From the NCBI RefSeq assembly GCF_002102175.1, contig NZ_LQOX01000096.1:1-64000 (forward strand): a stretch of 64,000 nucleotides of DNA, given 5' to 3'. The position numbers and the translations under genes are program-made. Position 1 is the stretch's first letter. Each line of letters starts with the position of its first letter. The DNA is from Mycobacterium gastri. Lineage in GTDB: Bacteria; Actinomycetota; Actinomycetes; Mycobacteriales; Mycobacteriaceae. The notes below the pieces were generated by a model, which saw nothing but the letters and a program-made list of their open reading frames with translations, ran no database searches and was not told where the DNA came from. This document shows, piece by piece, positions 37,988 to 47,773 of this stretch.

Positions 37988-38347
37988 GAGCTGATCCCTT
38001 CCTCCCGGCCGCTGATCGCGACCGCCCTCCTCGGGTACCAGCCGATGTTGCGACCTAAGACACACTGTGCACATCGGTGTTACCTGAATCTCACTGCGCT
38101 TATAAGTTAGGTGGTCAGGTGGCAATTGCGCAACAGTCTGATAACGCTTTTTTTGGGACGCGCGTCCCGACTTCTGCCGATCGGCCGGGGGAAAAGCACC
38201 CCCTCGGTCCCCGATTAGGTCCCTGACCTGTGACGCACGCGCAAAATAACCGCCGGGGCGCCGACGGCGCCGCCGTCACCGCTTTCCTAAGAATTTTTTC
38301 AGTCTCGCGGCGCGGGGGCGTGACAAGGGGCCGCTACTGTAGTACGC
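37988..38347. promoter_or_regulatory. Divergent promoter region whiB4 / ponA2
   Basis: This 360-bp gap between the divergent whiB4 and ponA2 genes contains no protein gene I can support. AT-richer patches (GCGCTTATAAGTTAGG at about 38096 and GATAACGCTTTTTTTGG at about 38140) could hold promoters. TACTGTAGTACG just before the ponA2 ATG may be its -10 region. No operator with clear symmetry was found. Confidence 0.4.
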
Positions 38348-40762
38348 ATGTCCGATCGCCCCCCGGTGGCACTTACCCTGCTGAAGCTCGCGGGCTGTTG
38401 TGTGCTTGCCAGCGTCGTGGCCACGGCACTGATGTTCCCCTTCGCAGGCGGGCTCGGGCTGATGTCCAATCGCGCTTCCGAGGTAGTGGCGAACGGCTCG
38501 GCTCAACTCCTTCAGGGGGAGGTTCCGGCCGTGTCGACGATGGTCGACGCGAAGGGCAACACCATCGCGTGGCTCTACTCGCAGCGCCGGTTCGAGGTGC
38601 CCTCCGACAAGATCGCCAACACCATGAAGCTGGCGATCGTCTCCATCGAGGACAAGCGCTTCGCCGAGCACAACGGCGTCGACTGGCAGGGCACCCTGAC
38701 CGGCCTCGCCGGTTACGCCTCCGGCGACCTCGACACTCGCGGCGGTTCGACCATCGAGCAGCAATACGTCAAGAACTACCAGCTGCTGGTCACCGCCCAA
38801 ACCGACGCCGAGAAGCGGGCAGCCGTCGAAACGACCCCGGCGCGCAAGCTGCGCGAGATCCGGATGGCGCTCACCCTGGACAAGACCTTCACCAAACCGG
38901 AGATCCTGACCCGGTACCTGAACCTGGTGTCGTTCGGCAACAACTCGTTCGGCGTGCAGGACGCGGCGCAGACGTACTTCGGCATCAACGCCTCGGATCT
39001 GAATTGGCAGCAGGCGGCGCTGCTGGCGGGCATGGTGCAGTCGACCAGCACACTGAACCCCTACACCAACCCCGAGGGCGCGCTGACCCGGCGCAATCTG
39101 GTCCTCGACACCATGATCGAGAACATCCCGCAAGAGGCCGACGCACTGCGTGCCGCCAAGGCGCAGCCGCTGGGGGTCTTGCCGCAACCCAACGAGTTGC
39201 CCCGCGGCTGCATCGCAGCGGGCGACCGCGCCTTCTTCTGCGACTACGTCCAGGAGTACCTGTCCCGCGCGGGGATCAGCAAAGACCAGCTGGCCAAGGG
39301 CGGCTACCTGATTCGCACCACGCTGGACCCCGACGTCCAGGTCCCGGTCAAGGCGGCGGTCGACAAATTCGCTCCCCCGAACCTGGCGGGCATCTCCAGC
39401 GTGATGAGCGTCATCGCACCGGGCAAGGACTCACACAAGGTGCTGGCGATGGCCAGCAACCGCAAGTACGGCCTGGACACCGAGGCCGGTGAGACCATGC
39501 GGCCTCAGCCGTTCTCGCTGGTGGGCGACGGCGCCGGATCCATCTTCAAGATCTTCACCACGGCCGCCGCGCTCGACATGGGTATGGGTATCAACGCCCA
39601 ACTCGACGCGCCGCCCCGGTTCCAGGCCAAGGGCCTGGGCAGCGGGGGAGCCAAAGGCTGCCCGAAAGACACCTGGTGCGTGATCAACGCCGGCAACTAC
39701 CGCGGATCGATGAACGTCACCGACGCGCTGGCCACCTCCCCCAACACCGCCTTCGCCAAGCTGATCTCGCAGGTCGGAGTGAGCCGCACCGTCGACATGG
39801 CCATCAAGCTCGGCCTGCGGTCCTATGCCAATCCCGGCACCGCGCGCGACTACAACCCCGACAGCAACGAGAGCCTGGCCGACTTCGTCAAACGCCAGAA
39901 CATCGGGTCGTTCACCCTGGGTCCGATCGAGGTCAACGCGCTGGAACTGTCCAACGTCGCCGCCACGCTGGCCTCCGGCGGCGTGTGGTGCCCGCCGAAC
40001 CCGATCGACAAGCTGATCGACCGCAACGGCAACCAGGTTTCCGTCACCACCGAGACCTGTGAACAAGTGGTGCCCGAAGGGCTGGCCAACACCCTTGCCA
40101 ACGCGATGAGCAAGGACGCCGTGGGTAGCGGCACCGCAGCCGGCTCGGCCGGCGCCGCCGGCTGGGACCTGCCGATGTCGGGAAAGACCGGCACCACCGA
40201 AGCACACCGGTCCTCCGGATTCGTCGGCTTCACCAATCGCTATGCGGCGGCGAACTACATCTACGACGACTCGACGTCACCGACCGATCTGTGTTCTGGC
40301 CCGCTGCGCCACTGCAGCAATGGTGACCTGTACGGCGGGAACGAGCCGGCCCGGACCTGGTTCACCGCGATGAAGCCGATCGCCAACAACTTCGGCGAGG
40401 TGCACTTGCCGCCCACCGATCCGCGGTACGTCGAAGGCTCGGCGGCCTCCCGGGTGCCGAGCGTGGCCGGGCTGGACGTGGACCAGGCGCGCCAGCGTCT
40501 GCGGGACGCCGGTTTCCAGGTCGCCGACCAGCCCAACGCCGTCAACAGCAGCGCCAAGTACGGCGAAGTGGTCGGAACATCGCCCAGCGGCCAGACCATT
40601 CCGGGTTCGATCATCACGATCCAGATCAGTAACGGCATCCCGCCGCCACCGCCGCCGCCGCCGGAGGACGGGCCGCCGGTCCCGATCGGTTCGCAGGTCA
40701 TCGAGATCCCCGGGCTGCCGCCGATCACCATTCCACTGCTGGCTCCGCCACCGCCTCCGTAG
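38348..40762 (+). CDS. ponA2: Bifunctional penicillin-binding protein PonA2 (class A)
   Basis: An 804-residue class A PBP. One N-terminal membrane helix (LLKLAGCCVLASVVATALM); glycosyltransferase 51 domain with SIEDKRFAEHNGVDWQG and GGSTIEQQYVKN; transpeptidase with SIFK (in GAGSIFKIFTT), SPNTAF and SGKTGTTEAH; a C-terminal PASTA domain (VPSVAGLDVDQARQRLRDAG) and a proline-rich tail. It polymerises and crosslinks peptidoglycan; in M. tuberculosis (Rv3682) it matters under stress and dormancy. The ATG at 38348 fits the family length. Confidence 0.96.
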   Translation: MSDRPPVALTLLKLAGCCVLASVVATALMFPFAGGLGLMSNRASEVVANGSAQLLQGEVPAVSTMVDAKGNTIAWLYSQRRFEVPSDKIANTMKLAIVSIEDKRFAEHNGVDWQGTLTGLAGYASGDLDTRGGSTIEQQYVKNYQLLVTAQTDAEKRAAVETTPARKLREIRMALTLDKTFTKPEILTRYLNLVSFGNNSFGVQDAAQTYFGINASDLNWQQAALLAGMVQSTSTLNPYTNPEGALTRRNLVLDTMIENIPQEADALRAAKAQPLGVLPQPNELPRGCIAAGDRAFFCDYVQEYLSRAGISKDQLAKGGYLIRTTLDPDVQVPVKAAVDKFAPPNLAGISSVMSVIAPGKDSHKVLAMASNRKYGLDTEAGETMRPQPFSLVGDGAGSIFKIFTTAAALDMGMGINAQLDAPPRFQAKGLGSGGAKGCPKDTWCVINAGNYRGSMNVTDALATSPNTAFAKLISQVGVSRTVDMAIKLGLRSYANPGTARDYNPDSNESLADFVKRQNIGSFTLGPIEVNALELSNVAATLASGGVWCPPNPIDKLIDRNGNQVSVTTETCEQVVPEGLANTLANAMSKDAVGSGTAAGSAGAAGWDLPMSGKTGTTEAHRSSGFVGFTNRYAAANYIYDDSTSPTDLCSGPLRHCSNGDLYGGNEPARTWFTAMKPIANNFGEVHLPPTDPRYVEGSAASRVPSVAGLDVDQARQRLRDAGFQVADQPNAVNSSAKYGEVVGTSPSGQTIPGSIITIQISNGIPPPPPPPPEDGPPVPIGSQVIEIPGLPPITIPLLAPPPPP

Positions 40763-40818
40763 GGTCGTGTTGCGGTAGACACAAGCGATCAGTCGCCGAC
40801 CGGCAGTAGGCTGCCTGC

Positions 40819-41775
40819 ATGGCTGTTTCGCCCGTCCTGTTACGCACCGGTGCCGTCGCGCTAGGCTCGATCGTCGCCGGGATCGGTTACGCCGCGCTCA
40901 TCGAACGCAACGCGTTCGTGCTGCGTGAGATCACCATGCCCGTGCTGAGCCCGGGCTCAGCACCGCTGCGGGTCCTGCACATCAGCGACCTGCATATGCT
41001 GCCCGGCCAGCGCCGTAAACAGGCCTGGTTGCGCGAGCTGTCCAGCTGGGAGCCCGACCTGGTGGTCAACACCGGCGACAATCTGGCCCATCCCAAGGCG
41101 GTGCCGGCGGTGGTGCAGGCCCTCGGCGACCTGCTGCACCGGCCGGGCGTCTTCGTCTTCGGCAGCAACGACTACTTCGGGCCGCGCCTGAAGAACCCGG
41201 CCAATTACCTGATCAACCCGGGCCACCGCGTCCACGGCGAGCCGTTGCCCTGGCAGGATCTGCGGGCGGCGTTCACTGAGCGCGGCTGGCTCGACCTCAC
41301 CCATAACCGCCGCGAATTCGAGGTGGCGGGGCTGCACATCGCCGCAGCCGGCGTAGACGACCCGCACATCGATCGGGACCGCTATGACACGATCGCGGGC
41401 CCGGCGAGCCCGGTCGCGAACCTGCGGCTGGGACTGACGCATTCGCCGGAGCCTCGGGTGCTGGACCGCTTCGCCGCCGACGGCTACCAGCTGGTGATGG
41501 CCGGCCACACCCATGGCGGACAGCTGTGCCTGCCGTTCTACGGGGCCCTGGTGACCAACTGCGGGCTGGACCGGGCGCGGGCCAGAGGAGCATCACAGTG
41601 GGGCGCGAACATGCGGCTGCATGTCTCCGCCGGCATCGGGACCTCACCGTTTGCGCCGGCGCGGTTCTGCTGCCGCCCCGAAGCGACCCTGTTGACGTTG
41701 ATCGCCAGCCCCATGGGCGGCCGGGACTCGAACAGGAATCTGGGCCGTTCGCAGCCCAGCGTCTCGGTGCGTTGA
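40819..41775 (+). CDS. Calcineurin-like metallophosphoesterase (Rv3683 family)
   Basis: A 318-residue membrane-tethered metallophosphoesterase. After an N-terminal hydrophobic helix ([17 protein letters not shown]) the metal motifs are [29 protein letters not shown] and [12 protein letters not shown]. The GHTHGGQ form is shared with YkuE/UDP-2,3-diacylglucosamine-type and lipid-directed phosphoesterases; substrate is unknown. It lies 56 bp after ponA2 and overlaps cds1, suggesting an operon with envelope functions. Confidence 0.88.
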   Translation: MAVSPVLLRTGAVALGSIVAGIGYAALIERNAFVLREITMPVLSPGSAPLRVLHISDLHMLPGQRRKQAWLRELSSWEPDLVVNTGDNLAHPKAVPAVVQALGDLLHRPGVFVFGSNDYFGPRLKNPANYLINPGHRVHGEPLPWQDLRAAFTERGWLDLTHNRREFEVAGLHIAAAGVDDPHIDRDRYDTIAGPASPVANLRLGLTHSPEPRVLDRFAADGYQLVMAGHTHGGQLCLPFYGALVTNCGLDRARARGASQWGANMRLHVSAGIGTSPFAPARFCCRPEATLLTLIASPMGGRDSNRNLGRSQPSVSVR

Positions 41776-42917
41776 ACGACACGACCCGCATCGCCGTCCG
41801 CAGCTTGTCCCGCGACTGGACAGACAACGCGATCCGGCTGATCGAGGCGGACGCCCGGCGCAGCGCCGACACCCATCTGCTGCGCTATCCCCTGCCGTCG
41901 GCCTGGTGCGCCGACGCTGACGTCGCGCTGTACCTCAAGGACGAGACGACCCACATCACCGGCAGCCTCAAACACCGGTTGGCGCGGTCGTTGTTCCTGT
42001 ATGCGCTGTGCAACGGCTGGATCGGGGAGAACACGACGGTGGTCGAGGCGTCGTCGGGTTCGACAGCGGTGTCGGAGGCCTACTTCGCATCCCTGCTGGG
42101 CCTGCCGTTCGTCGCGGTGATGCCGGCGGCGACCAGCGCCGCCAAGGTGGCGCTCATCGAAGCGCAAGGCGGCCGTTGCCATTTCGTGGAGAATTCCAGT
42201 CAGGTCTACGCCGAGGCCGAACGCGTCGCGGCCGAGACCGGCGGTCATTACCTGGACCAGTTCACCAATGCCGAGCGCGCTACCGACTGGCGCGGCAACA
42301 ACAACATCGCCGAGTCGATCTACGCGCAGATGCTCGAGGAGAAGCACCCCGTCCCGGACTGGATCGTGGTCGGTGCCGGAACCGGCGGAACCTGCGCGAC
42401 GATCGGGCGCTATATCCGCTATCGGCGGCACGCGACCCGGTTGTGTGTCGTGGACCCGGAGAATTCGGCGTTCTTCCCCGCATACGCCGAAGGTCGGTCC
42501 GACGTCGTGATGTCCGCGTCGTCGCGGATCGAGGGCATCGGCCGGCCGCGGGTCGAGCCGTCGTTTCTGCCCACCGTGGTCGACCGCATGGTGTCGGTTC
42601 CCGACGCTGCGTCGATTGCGGCCGCCCGCCACGTCAGTACCGTGCTGGGACGCCGGGTAGGACCGTCCACGGGCACCAACCTGTGGGGAGCGTTCGGCTT
42701 GCTCGCTGAGATGGTCGCCGACGGCCGCAGCGGTTCGGTAGTCACCTTGCTCGCCGACAGCGGCGACCGCTACGCCGACACCTACTTCGACGACGACTGG
42801 GTCGATGCGCAGGGGCTCGATCCGAGCGGTCCGGCCCGGGTCTTGGTCGAGTTCGAACGCTCCTGCACATGGGACGCTGAGCCGGCGGTTTGGCGAGTCG
42901 ACGGGCGGGTGCGATAG
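41772..42917 (+). CDS. cds1: PLP-dependent cysteine desulfhydrase Cds1 (Rv3684)
   Basis: A 381-residue fold-type II PLP enzyme of the cysteine synthase group. The PLP Lys lies in [19 protein letters not shown]; the substrate loop is [15 protein letters not shown]; the glycine-rich phosphate site is [18 protein letters not shown]. tuberculosis Cds1 makes H2S from cysteine and influences respiration and redox state. The start is the TTG (LNDTTRIAV) overlapping the upstream TGA. The C-terminus extends about 20 residues (from DAEPAVW) past the point where the M. tuberculosis protein appears to stop. Confidence 0.92.
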   Translation: MNDTTRIAVRSLSRDWTDNAIRLIEADARRSADTHLLRYPLPSAWCADADVALYLKDETTHITGSLKHRLARSLFLYALCNGWIGENTTVVEASSGSTAVSEAYFASLLGLPFVAVMPAATSAAKVALIEAQGGRCHFVENSSQVYAEAERVAAETGGHYLDQFTNAERATDWRGNNNIAESIYAQMLEEKHPVPDWIVVGAGTGGTCATIGRYIRYRRHATRLCVVDPENSAFFPAYAEGRSDVVMSASSRIEGIGRPRVEPSFLPTVVDRMVSVPDAASIAAARHVSTVLGRRVGPSTGTNLWGAFGLLAEMVADGRSGSVVTLLADSGDRYADTYFDDDWVDAQGLDPSGPARVLVEFERSCTWDAEPAVWRVDGRVR

Positions 42918-42934
42918 GCTGTCGTGGCTTCAAG

Positions 42935-43011
<77 letters not shown>

Positions 43012-43024
43012 GGTGTTCCGGCGC

Positions 43025-43717
43025 CTATGCGGTAACCAGGCTGTTCCTTGCGAGCGGCGTTCCGAAGTAACCGACTCCGGGATCGACGACGACGGTCTTG
43101 GCTTGGCCTTGCCGCGCCAGGACATCACGGGCCATCTGCTCGAACGAGATCTTCTCGGGCCCGCCGACATTGTCGATGCCACCCAACGGTTTGCCTTCCA
43201 CCACCCGCGCCACCTCGGTCGCGAGGTCGGCGGCGGCGATGGGCTGGATCAGCGCGTCCGGCACGCGCACTTCGTCGCCGACCGTCATCGACGCCGTGAT
43301 GGCGTCGGTGAACTCCGCGAACTGGGTAGCGCGCACGATCGAGTACGGCAGCTGCGATTCTTCGATGAGCTTCTCCTGGGCGGCCTTCGCGCGCAGGTAC
43401 CCGCCGTCGGGCAGCTGATCGCACCCGACGATCGACACCGCGACGTAGTGCCCGACGCCGACGGCCCTCGCAGCGGCCATCAGGTTGGCAGTCGACTTGG
43501 TGCAGAACGCCATCACCGGATCGTCGTCGAAGGAGGGTGAGTTCGACACGTCGACAACGACGTCGACCCCGCTCAGAGCGTCGGCGAGGCCTGCCCCGGT
43601 CAGCGTGTTGACGCCGGTGCTGGGCGACGCCGCCAACACCTGGTGGCCGTGTTCCCGCAGCTTCTCGACCACTTTCGACCCCGGTATGCCCGTACCACCG
43701 ATCACCACGGCCTGCAT
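43025..43717 (-). CDS. NAD(P)H-binding atypical SDR (NmrA-like) protein
   Basis: A 230-residue Rossmann protein starting [20 protein letters not shown], with the glycine motif GGTGIPG typical of atypical SDR/NmrA-like NAD(P)H-binding proteins. Middle part: [14 protein letters not shown] and [20 protein letters not shown] (YLRAK in place of YxxxK). It could be a redox-sensing regulator or a quinone/epimerase-type reductase. Start ATG 43717 has GGGGGAAG upstream; the longer open frame lacks similarity. It lies 14 bp after tRNA-Pro, transcribed toward it. Confidence 0.82.
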   Translation of the reverse strand: MQAVVIGGTGIPGSKVVEKLREHGHQVLAASPSTGVNTLTGAGLADALSGVDVVVDVSNSPSFDDDPVMAFCTKSTANLMAAARAVGVGHYVAVSIVGCDQLPDGGYLRAKAAQEKLIEESQLPYSIVRATQFAEFTDAITASMTVGDEVRVPDALIQPIAAADLATEVARVVEGKPLGGIDNVGGPEKISFEQMARDVLARQGQAKTVVVDPGVGYFGTPLARNSLVTA

Positions 43718-43749
43718 GGCTTCCCCCTTTCCCAAAGATGCCGCGCGGT

Positions 43750-43995
43750 CTAGATGACGTGCGCGCGGGCCAGTGCGAACAGCAGCGCGACCCAGCCCGC
43801 GGACGTCGCCAGCGCGGCGATCGCCAGTCCCCGGCCTTCGTCGGGATTCTTGATCTGAACCAATGCGGTGATGGCGCAAACGACGCTCAACACCAGCGCC
43901 CCCACTACGCTGAACGCGAACGCCGCCGACGCATAGACGTTGGTGGCATGCTCCGGCGCGGCGCCGGCAACGGACAGTGGGCGGGTGGTGGTCAT
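43750..43995 (-). CDS. Small membrane protein, DUF4190-like
   Basis: An 81-residue protein with two membrane helices (AAFAFSVVGALVLSVVCAIT and GLAIAALATSAGWVALLFAL) joined by the short loop LVQIKNPDEGRGL. This layout (helix, IKxxxEGRGLAIAG, helix) is that of DUF4190 proteins, small actinobacterial membrane proteins of unknown role. It is 32 bp upstream of the SDR gene on the same strand and may share its transcript. Confidence 0.75.
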   Translation of the reverse strand: MTTTRPLSVAGAAPEHATNVYASAAFAFSVVGALVLSVVCAITALVQIKNPDEGRGLAIAALATSAGWVALLFALARAHVI

Positions 43996-44023
43996 ATCGG
44001 CTCTATCCCTTCATCGCTGCCTA

Positions 44024-45454
44024 TCAACGGCGACGAGCATCCGAGCCGGCGCTTGGAAGATTCTCAACGGATTCTTGGAGCCGGGTCCGGAACCGCACTC
44101 TGGTGCCATGGCGGGGCGCCAGCATGATGGAGCGCCGCACGATGCGCTCGGGCCGGGCGTCGACGGCACTGAACTCGCCTTCGCGCAACAGTACATGCAA
44201 CACTGTGACCAGCTCTCGCATCGAAAAGGCCGCGCCCAGACAACGTTTCACGCCCCCACCGAACGGCACCCAGGCGTAGGTTTGCGGGTGCACTCCGAGG
44301 AATCGGTCGGGCCGGAATTCGTTGGGATGGTCATAGACATCGGGATCGCGGTTGATGGCGATGATGTGGACGACGACGCGGGTCCCGGCGTCCACAAGGT
44401 AGGCGCCGATACGAAATGGTTGGGCGGCAACGCGTGCCGTGACGGGTGCGGGCGGCCGTACCCGCAACGTCTCGTTGATCACCGCCGTGGTGAAAGCCTC
44501 CGCGCCGCTGACGGCTTCCTCCTGCACTCGCCGCAGCGCATCGGGATGGTGCAGCAAGAGGTCGAATGCCCAGGCCAGCGTGGTCGCGGTGGTCTCGTGG
44601 CCGGCCAGCATCAAAGTGATCAGATCGTCGCGAATCTCATTGTCGGACAACCGTTCACCGTCGTCGCCACGCGCGCAGATGAGCAAGGCCAGGACATCGC
44701 GTTGCTCGGTCAAGCCCGGGTCGTTGCGCCGTCGGGCGATCAGCGGCATGACGACGTCGTCGATCTCCCGATAAGCCCGGGTGCGCGACGGCCACACGCG
44801 CAACGTGCCCAAGCGCCGAAGTGCGTAGCGAACCGTCAATTGCTCCGAGACACCGAGGTTCAGCAGACGCCCGAACGGCCGGCCCAGTCGCCGTACCTCG
44901 GCGGGATCCTCCACGCCGAAAACCACCTTGACGATCACGTCCAGCATCAGCGCCCGCGCCGCCGGCAGCAGCGCGAACGCACGGTCGACGGGCCAACCAC
45001 GCATCGCCGCGCGGGCGGAGTCTTCGATTATCGGCACGTAGCCATTGAGGGCGGCCCCGTGTAAGGGGGGTGTCAGGAGTTTGCGGCGCCGCAGATGCTC
45101 CGGCTCCTCCTGCACGAACATCGACCCGGATCCGTAGATCGCCGCCGCGGGGCCCACGCCCTCGCCGCCGAGCAGGACGTCGGTTGGAGCGGTGAACACC
45201 TCCTTCACCAGCGCCGGGTCGGACACGATCGCTACGTCGCCCAAGGTGAGGATCGGCATCGTCATAATCGGGCCGTAGCGCCGGATCAGCCGCAGCATCC
45301 GGCGTTCCCCACCCACCAGGTAGGCAACTGCATACGCCGCCGCGAAAGCCGTACGAAACCGGCGTGGAGCCGGCAGGCCCGGTGGCCGGTGTATCACCTC
45401 CGGTGAGCCGGCGAAATCTGGCTCCGAGTCAGGCGAATCAGCAGCCACGCCCAC
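44024..45454 (-). CDS. cyp137: Cytochrome P450 CYP137
   Basis: A 476-residue P450, as in Rv3685c. The oxygen-binding helix is MLAGHETTATTLAWAFDLL, the ExxR motif is in INETLRVRPP, and the heme-binding loop is WVPFGGGVKRCLGAAF with the proximal Cys. The substrate is not known. The N-terminus has no clear membrane anchor. In M. tuberculosis the gene also follows Rv3684 and the proline tRNA; here two extra small genes intervene. Confidence 0.93.
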   Translation of the reverse strand: MGVAADSPDSEPDFAGSPEVIHRPPGLPAPRRFRTAFAAAYAVAYLVGGERRMLRLIRRYGPIMTMPILTLGDVAIVSDPALVKEVFTAPTDVLLGGEGVGPAAAIYGSGSMFVQEEPEHLRRRKLLTPPLHGAALNGYVPIIEDSARAAMRGWPVDRAFALLPAARALMLDVIVKVVFGVEDPAEVRRLGRPFGRLLNLGVSEQLTVRYALRRLGTLRVWPSRTRAYREIDDVVMPLIARRRNDPGLTEQRDVLALLICARGDDGERLSDNEIRDDLITLMLAGHETTATTLAWAFDLLLHHPDALRRVQEEAVSGAEAFTTAVINETLRVRPPAPVTARVAAQPFRIGAYLVDAGTRVVVHIIAINRDPDVYDHPNEFRPDRFLGVHPQTYAWVPFGGGVKRCLGAAFSMRELVTVLHVLLREGEFSAVDARPERIVRRSIMLAPRHGTRVRFRTRLQESVENLPSAGSDARRR

Positions 45455-45503
45455 GACACAACACCGCGCCGCCGGCTAGGTCAAGACCGGCCAGCCGCGC
45501 CGG

Positions 45504-45806
45504 TCACACACAGTCGGCGCACACCGGAAGTTCGCCGGCCGAACTGCGCAACCGGCTGCGGTGCTGCACCAGGAAACAACGCGAGCAAGTGAATTCGTCG
45601 GCGCGCTGGGGAATCACCGTTACCGACAGTTCTTCGCCGGAAAGATCCGCACCCGGCAGTTCGAAGAATAGCGCCTCGTTCGGATCGTCGTCGGCGACGG
45701 CCGTGGACAATTTGGGCAAGGCTGGTGTCAGGTCGCGCAGAACCGCACCGTCCGCGGTCTCGGCGTCGGGCACGCGGCGTGCATCGTAATCGCTAGCGGT
45801 CGGCAT
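45504..45806 (-). CDS. DUF4193 small protein with Cys pairs
   Basis: A 100-residue protein starting MPTASDYDARRVPDAETADG with C-terminal EFTCSRCFLVQHRSRLR and LPVCADCV, two CxxC pairs that could bind zinc. This is the DUF4193 pattern, found in several mycobacterial proteins. AGGAA lies ahead of ATG 45806; a longer frame to 45854 exists but is less likely. It lies 49 bp upstream of the P450 gene on the same strand. Function unknown; a zinc-ribbon partner role is a guess. Confidence 0.8.
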   Translation of the reverse strand: MPTASDYDARRVPDAETADGAVLRDLTPALPKLSTAVADDDPNEALFFELPGADLSGEELSVTVIPQRADEFTCSRCFLVQHRSRLRSSAGELPVCADCV

Positions 45807-45966
45807 GGTGCGTTCCTTCCTGCGCAGTGACCGGGTTACACCTGTTGTGGTCACCCCGTGGCAGAGTCAATACCCCGTTCGGATACCGGCCACACCTGTC
45901 AACAGAAAGAAATTGCCGACGTTTCCAAGGCGCGTCGATCGATGTCACCCCTCCAAGGAGGCCGAC

Positions 45967-46272
45967 TCAGCGGGCCGGGATTTCCATCCCGTGCCAGCCG
46001 TTGGGCATGGTTTCGGGCGCCCCGGATCCGGACGCAGGAATTCGGCTGCGTGAAACCGCCAGCCCGAACCAGGGCGACATGACGGCCGCCACCAGGATCA
46101 CCGCGGCCACCACCTCATGCCCGGTTGCCAGCAGCACCAGGCCGGCGACAAGGCCAACTGCCCAGACACCCGCGGCCACCAAACCGGAGACGTTGGCGCC
46201 GCGCTCGCCGGCCGCTGGCCGCGTCGTGCGGTGAGAACAAACGGCGCTACTTCCGGCGTCAAGCATGCTCAC
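45967..46272 (-). CDS. Small membrane protein of unknown function
   Basis: A 101-residue protein with two close membrane segments (VSGLVAAGVWAVGLVAGLVL and EVVAAVILVAAVMSPWFGLA) and polar ends. Start could be GTG 46272 or ATG 46266; neither has a strong binding site. I do not recognise a named family. It is divergent from the isochorismatase-type gene. Confidence 0.6.
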   Translation of the reverse strand: MSMLDAGSSAVCSHRTTRPAAGERGANVSGLVAAGVWAVGLVAGLVLLATGHEVVAAVILVAAVMSPWFGLAVSRSRIPASGSGAPETMPNGWHGMEIPAR

Positions 46273-46429
46273 TCCCCAGCCCTATCGGTGTGGTCCATAC
46301 CATAGCCTATGGCAACTATTTTCACGTCGTCCAATCTGTAACCGCTCTGCCGGATACCTGTGAGGTCACTGCCAATGGCTACCCAGCCCAACCCGAGTGG
46401 CCGGCCACGTGCCGGGGTATCACTGGTCG

Positions 46430-46969
46430 GTGAGTGATACCGCGTTGCTGGTCATCGACATGTTCAACGACTACCGCCATCCCGACGCCGAACAGCTGGC
46501 GGCCAACGTCGCGGCCATCATCGATCCGCTGGTCGGGCTGGTCGGCGACGCTGAACGCAACCGCGGCGTCGACCTGATCTATGCCAACGACAACCACGGC
46601 GACTTCACCGCCGACCATCGTGCCATCATTTCGGCCGCGCTGGACGGCGAGCGTCCTGACCTGGTCAAGCCGCTGGTGCCGAAGGCCGGCTGCCGGATCA
46701 TCACCAAGGTGCGCCACAGCGTGTTCTATGCCACCGCGCTGGAGTACCTGCTGGACCGGCTGAAGACCCGGCGCATCGTGCTTGCCGGTCAAGTCACCGA
46801 GCAGTGCATCCTCTATAGCGCGCTCGACGGCTATCTGCGTCACTACGACGTCGTCGTCCCGCCCGATGCCGTCGCGCACATCGACGAGGAGCTCGGAGCC
46901 GCCGCGCTGAAGATGATGGAACGCAATATGAGCGCGACCTTGCGACCCGCGGCGCGCTGCCTGCGTTGA
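46430..46969 (+). CDS. Isochorismatase-fold cysteine hydrolase
   Basis: A 179-residue cysteine hydrolase of the isochorismatase/nicotinamidase fold. The triad is visible: Asp in LLVIDMFNDYRHPD, Lys in CRIITKVRHSVF and Cys in VTEQCILYSALDG. The N-terminal metal residues of nicotinamidase are not obvious, so nicotinamidase is unlikely; amide or N-carbamoyl hydrolysis is possible. The GTG at 46430 starts the conserved part; a GTG at 46397 would add 11 residues. Confidence 0.83.
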   Translation: MSDTALLVIDMFNDYRHPDAEQLAANVAAIIDPLVGLVGDAERNRGVDLIYANDNHGDFTADHRAIISAALDGERPDLVKPLVPKAGCRIITKVRHSVFYATALEYLLDRLKTRRIVLAGQVTEQCILYSALDGYLRHYDVVVPPDAVAHIDEELGAAALKMMERNMSATLRPAARCLR

Positions 46970-47035
46970 ACGTGCGTTTGCGATCGGCCCAACCGGGGAA
47001 TATGGGCGCTCTAGCGATTCCCGAGAGGTAGCCAG

Positions 47036-47206
47036 ATGACACGACGTCAGTCCGAGAAGGCCGAGTCCGATGTGGAGTTCGACCCGCATGTCGCCAAGTC
47101 GCGAGCCGGTCGCGACGACGAAGGAAGCTACGTCGGACGCGGTTCCGCCGACGACGACTTCGGCAGCGGGGAAACCGGCGCGGAGGCGCGCAGTCAAGAG
47201 CACTGA
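47036..47206 (+). CDS. Small acidic hydrophilic protein (56 aa)
   Basis: ATG 47036 follows GAGAGG (spacing 7) and encodes 56 residues: MTRRQSEKAESDVEFDPHVA, then KSRAGRDDEGSYVGRGSADD and the end ARSQEH. It is rich in Asp, Glu, Ser and Gly, with no helix or signal, and is probably disordered. It follows the isochorismatase-type gene by 66 bp on the same strand. I recognise no domain; similar short acidic proteins occur in other mycobacteria. Confidence 0.65.
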   Translation: MTRRQSEKAESDVEFDPHVAKSRAGRDDEGSYVGRGSADDDFGSGETGAEARSQEH

Positions 47207-47773
47207 ACCGTCGGCGCTAGAGACGCGGCGTCGACTTTCTCATCAGCCACATCAGTCATCACCGGTTGTGGTGTCTCGTCCTGCCCGGCTCACTCGGTAT
47301 TTCATGGTGACCACGAATGCTGCTGGTCAACGATGGCCTGTTGCGCAGCCTTGGCTGCCTGCGCATACCTTGGCTCTGTTTTCGGCACGCCGATACCGCG
47401 CCTTCGCTCAAACCCCTTGTGATGACCGGCATTGCGGAATGTCTCAGGTGCTCACCGAGTGAGCTGACATGCCGCCGTGTCGAGTGTGCAATGACGGCTT
47501 TGAGAGTGTACGGAAGGCGGGAACATCCACCGATCGGCCCGCCCTGACGGCACAGTCGGCGTCGCCAGCGCATACTCGACGCCGTCAGTCGCCGATCCAA
47601 CCGCACCAGCACGCGATTTCCATCTCGCCACACCGGTGCGCAACCCTGCGACGACGTCGGTGCGGCGTCGGACCTGGTTGTCGCTAATAGGTGGGCACAT
47701 TGAGCACCACCTAGGCCTGGGGCCCATGTGACGGATGTGATTGCCGGGCCCAGGACCCCGCTGACCGCGGCGA
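47207..47773. other. Intergenic region, no gene seen
   Basis: About 570 bp between the small acidic gene and the endonuclease/phosphatase-like gene. No ORF here shows family similarity. GTCGAGTGTG at 47479-47488 is the inverse of the repeat seen at 37361-37451, and CTCGACGCC occurs near 47575. Confidence 0.45.
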
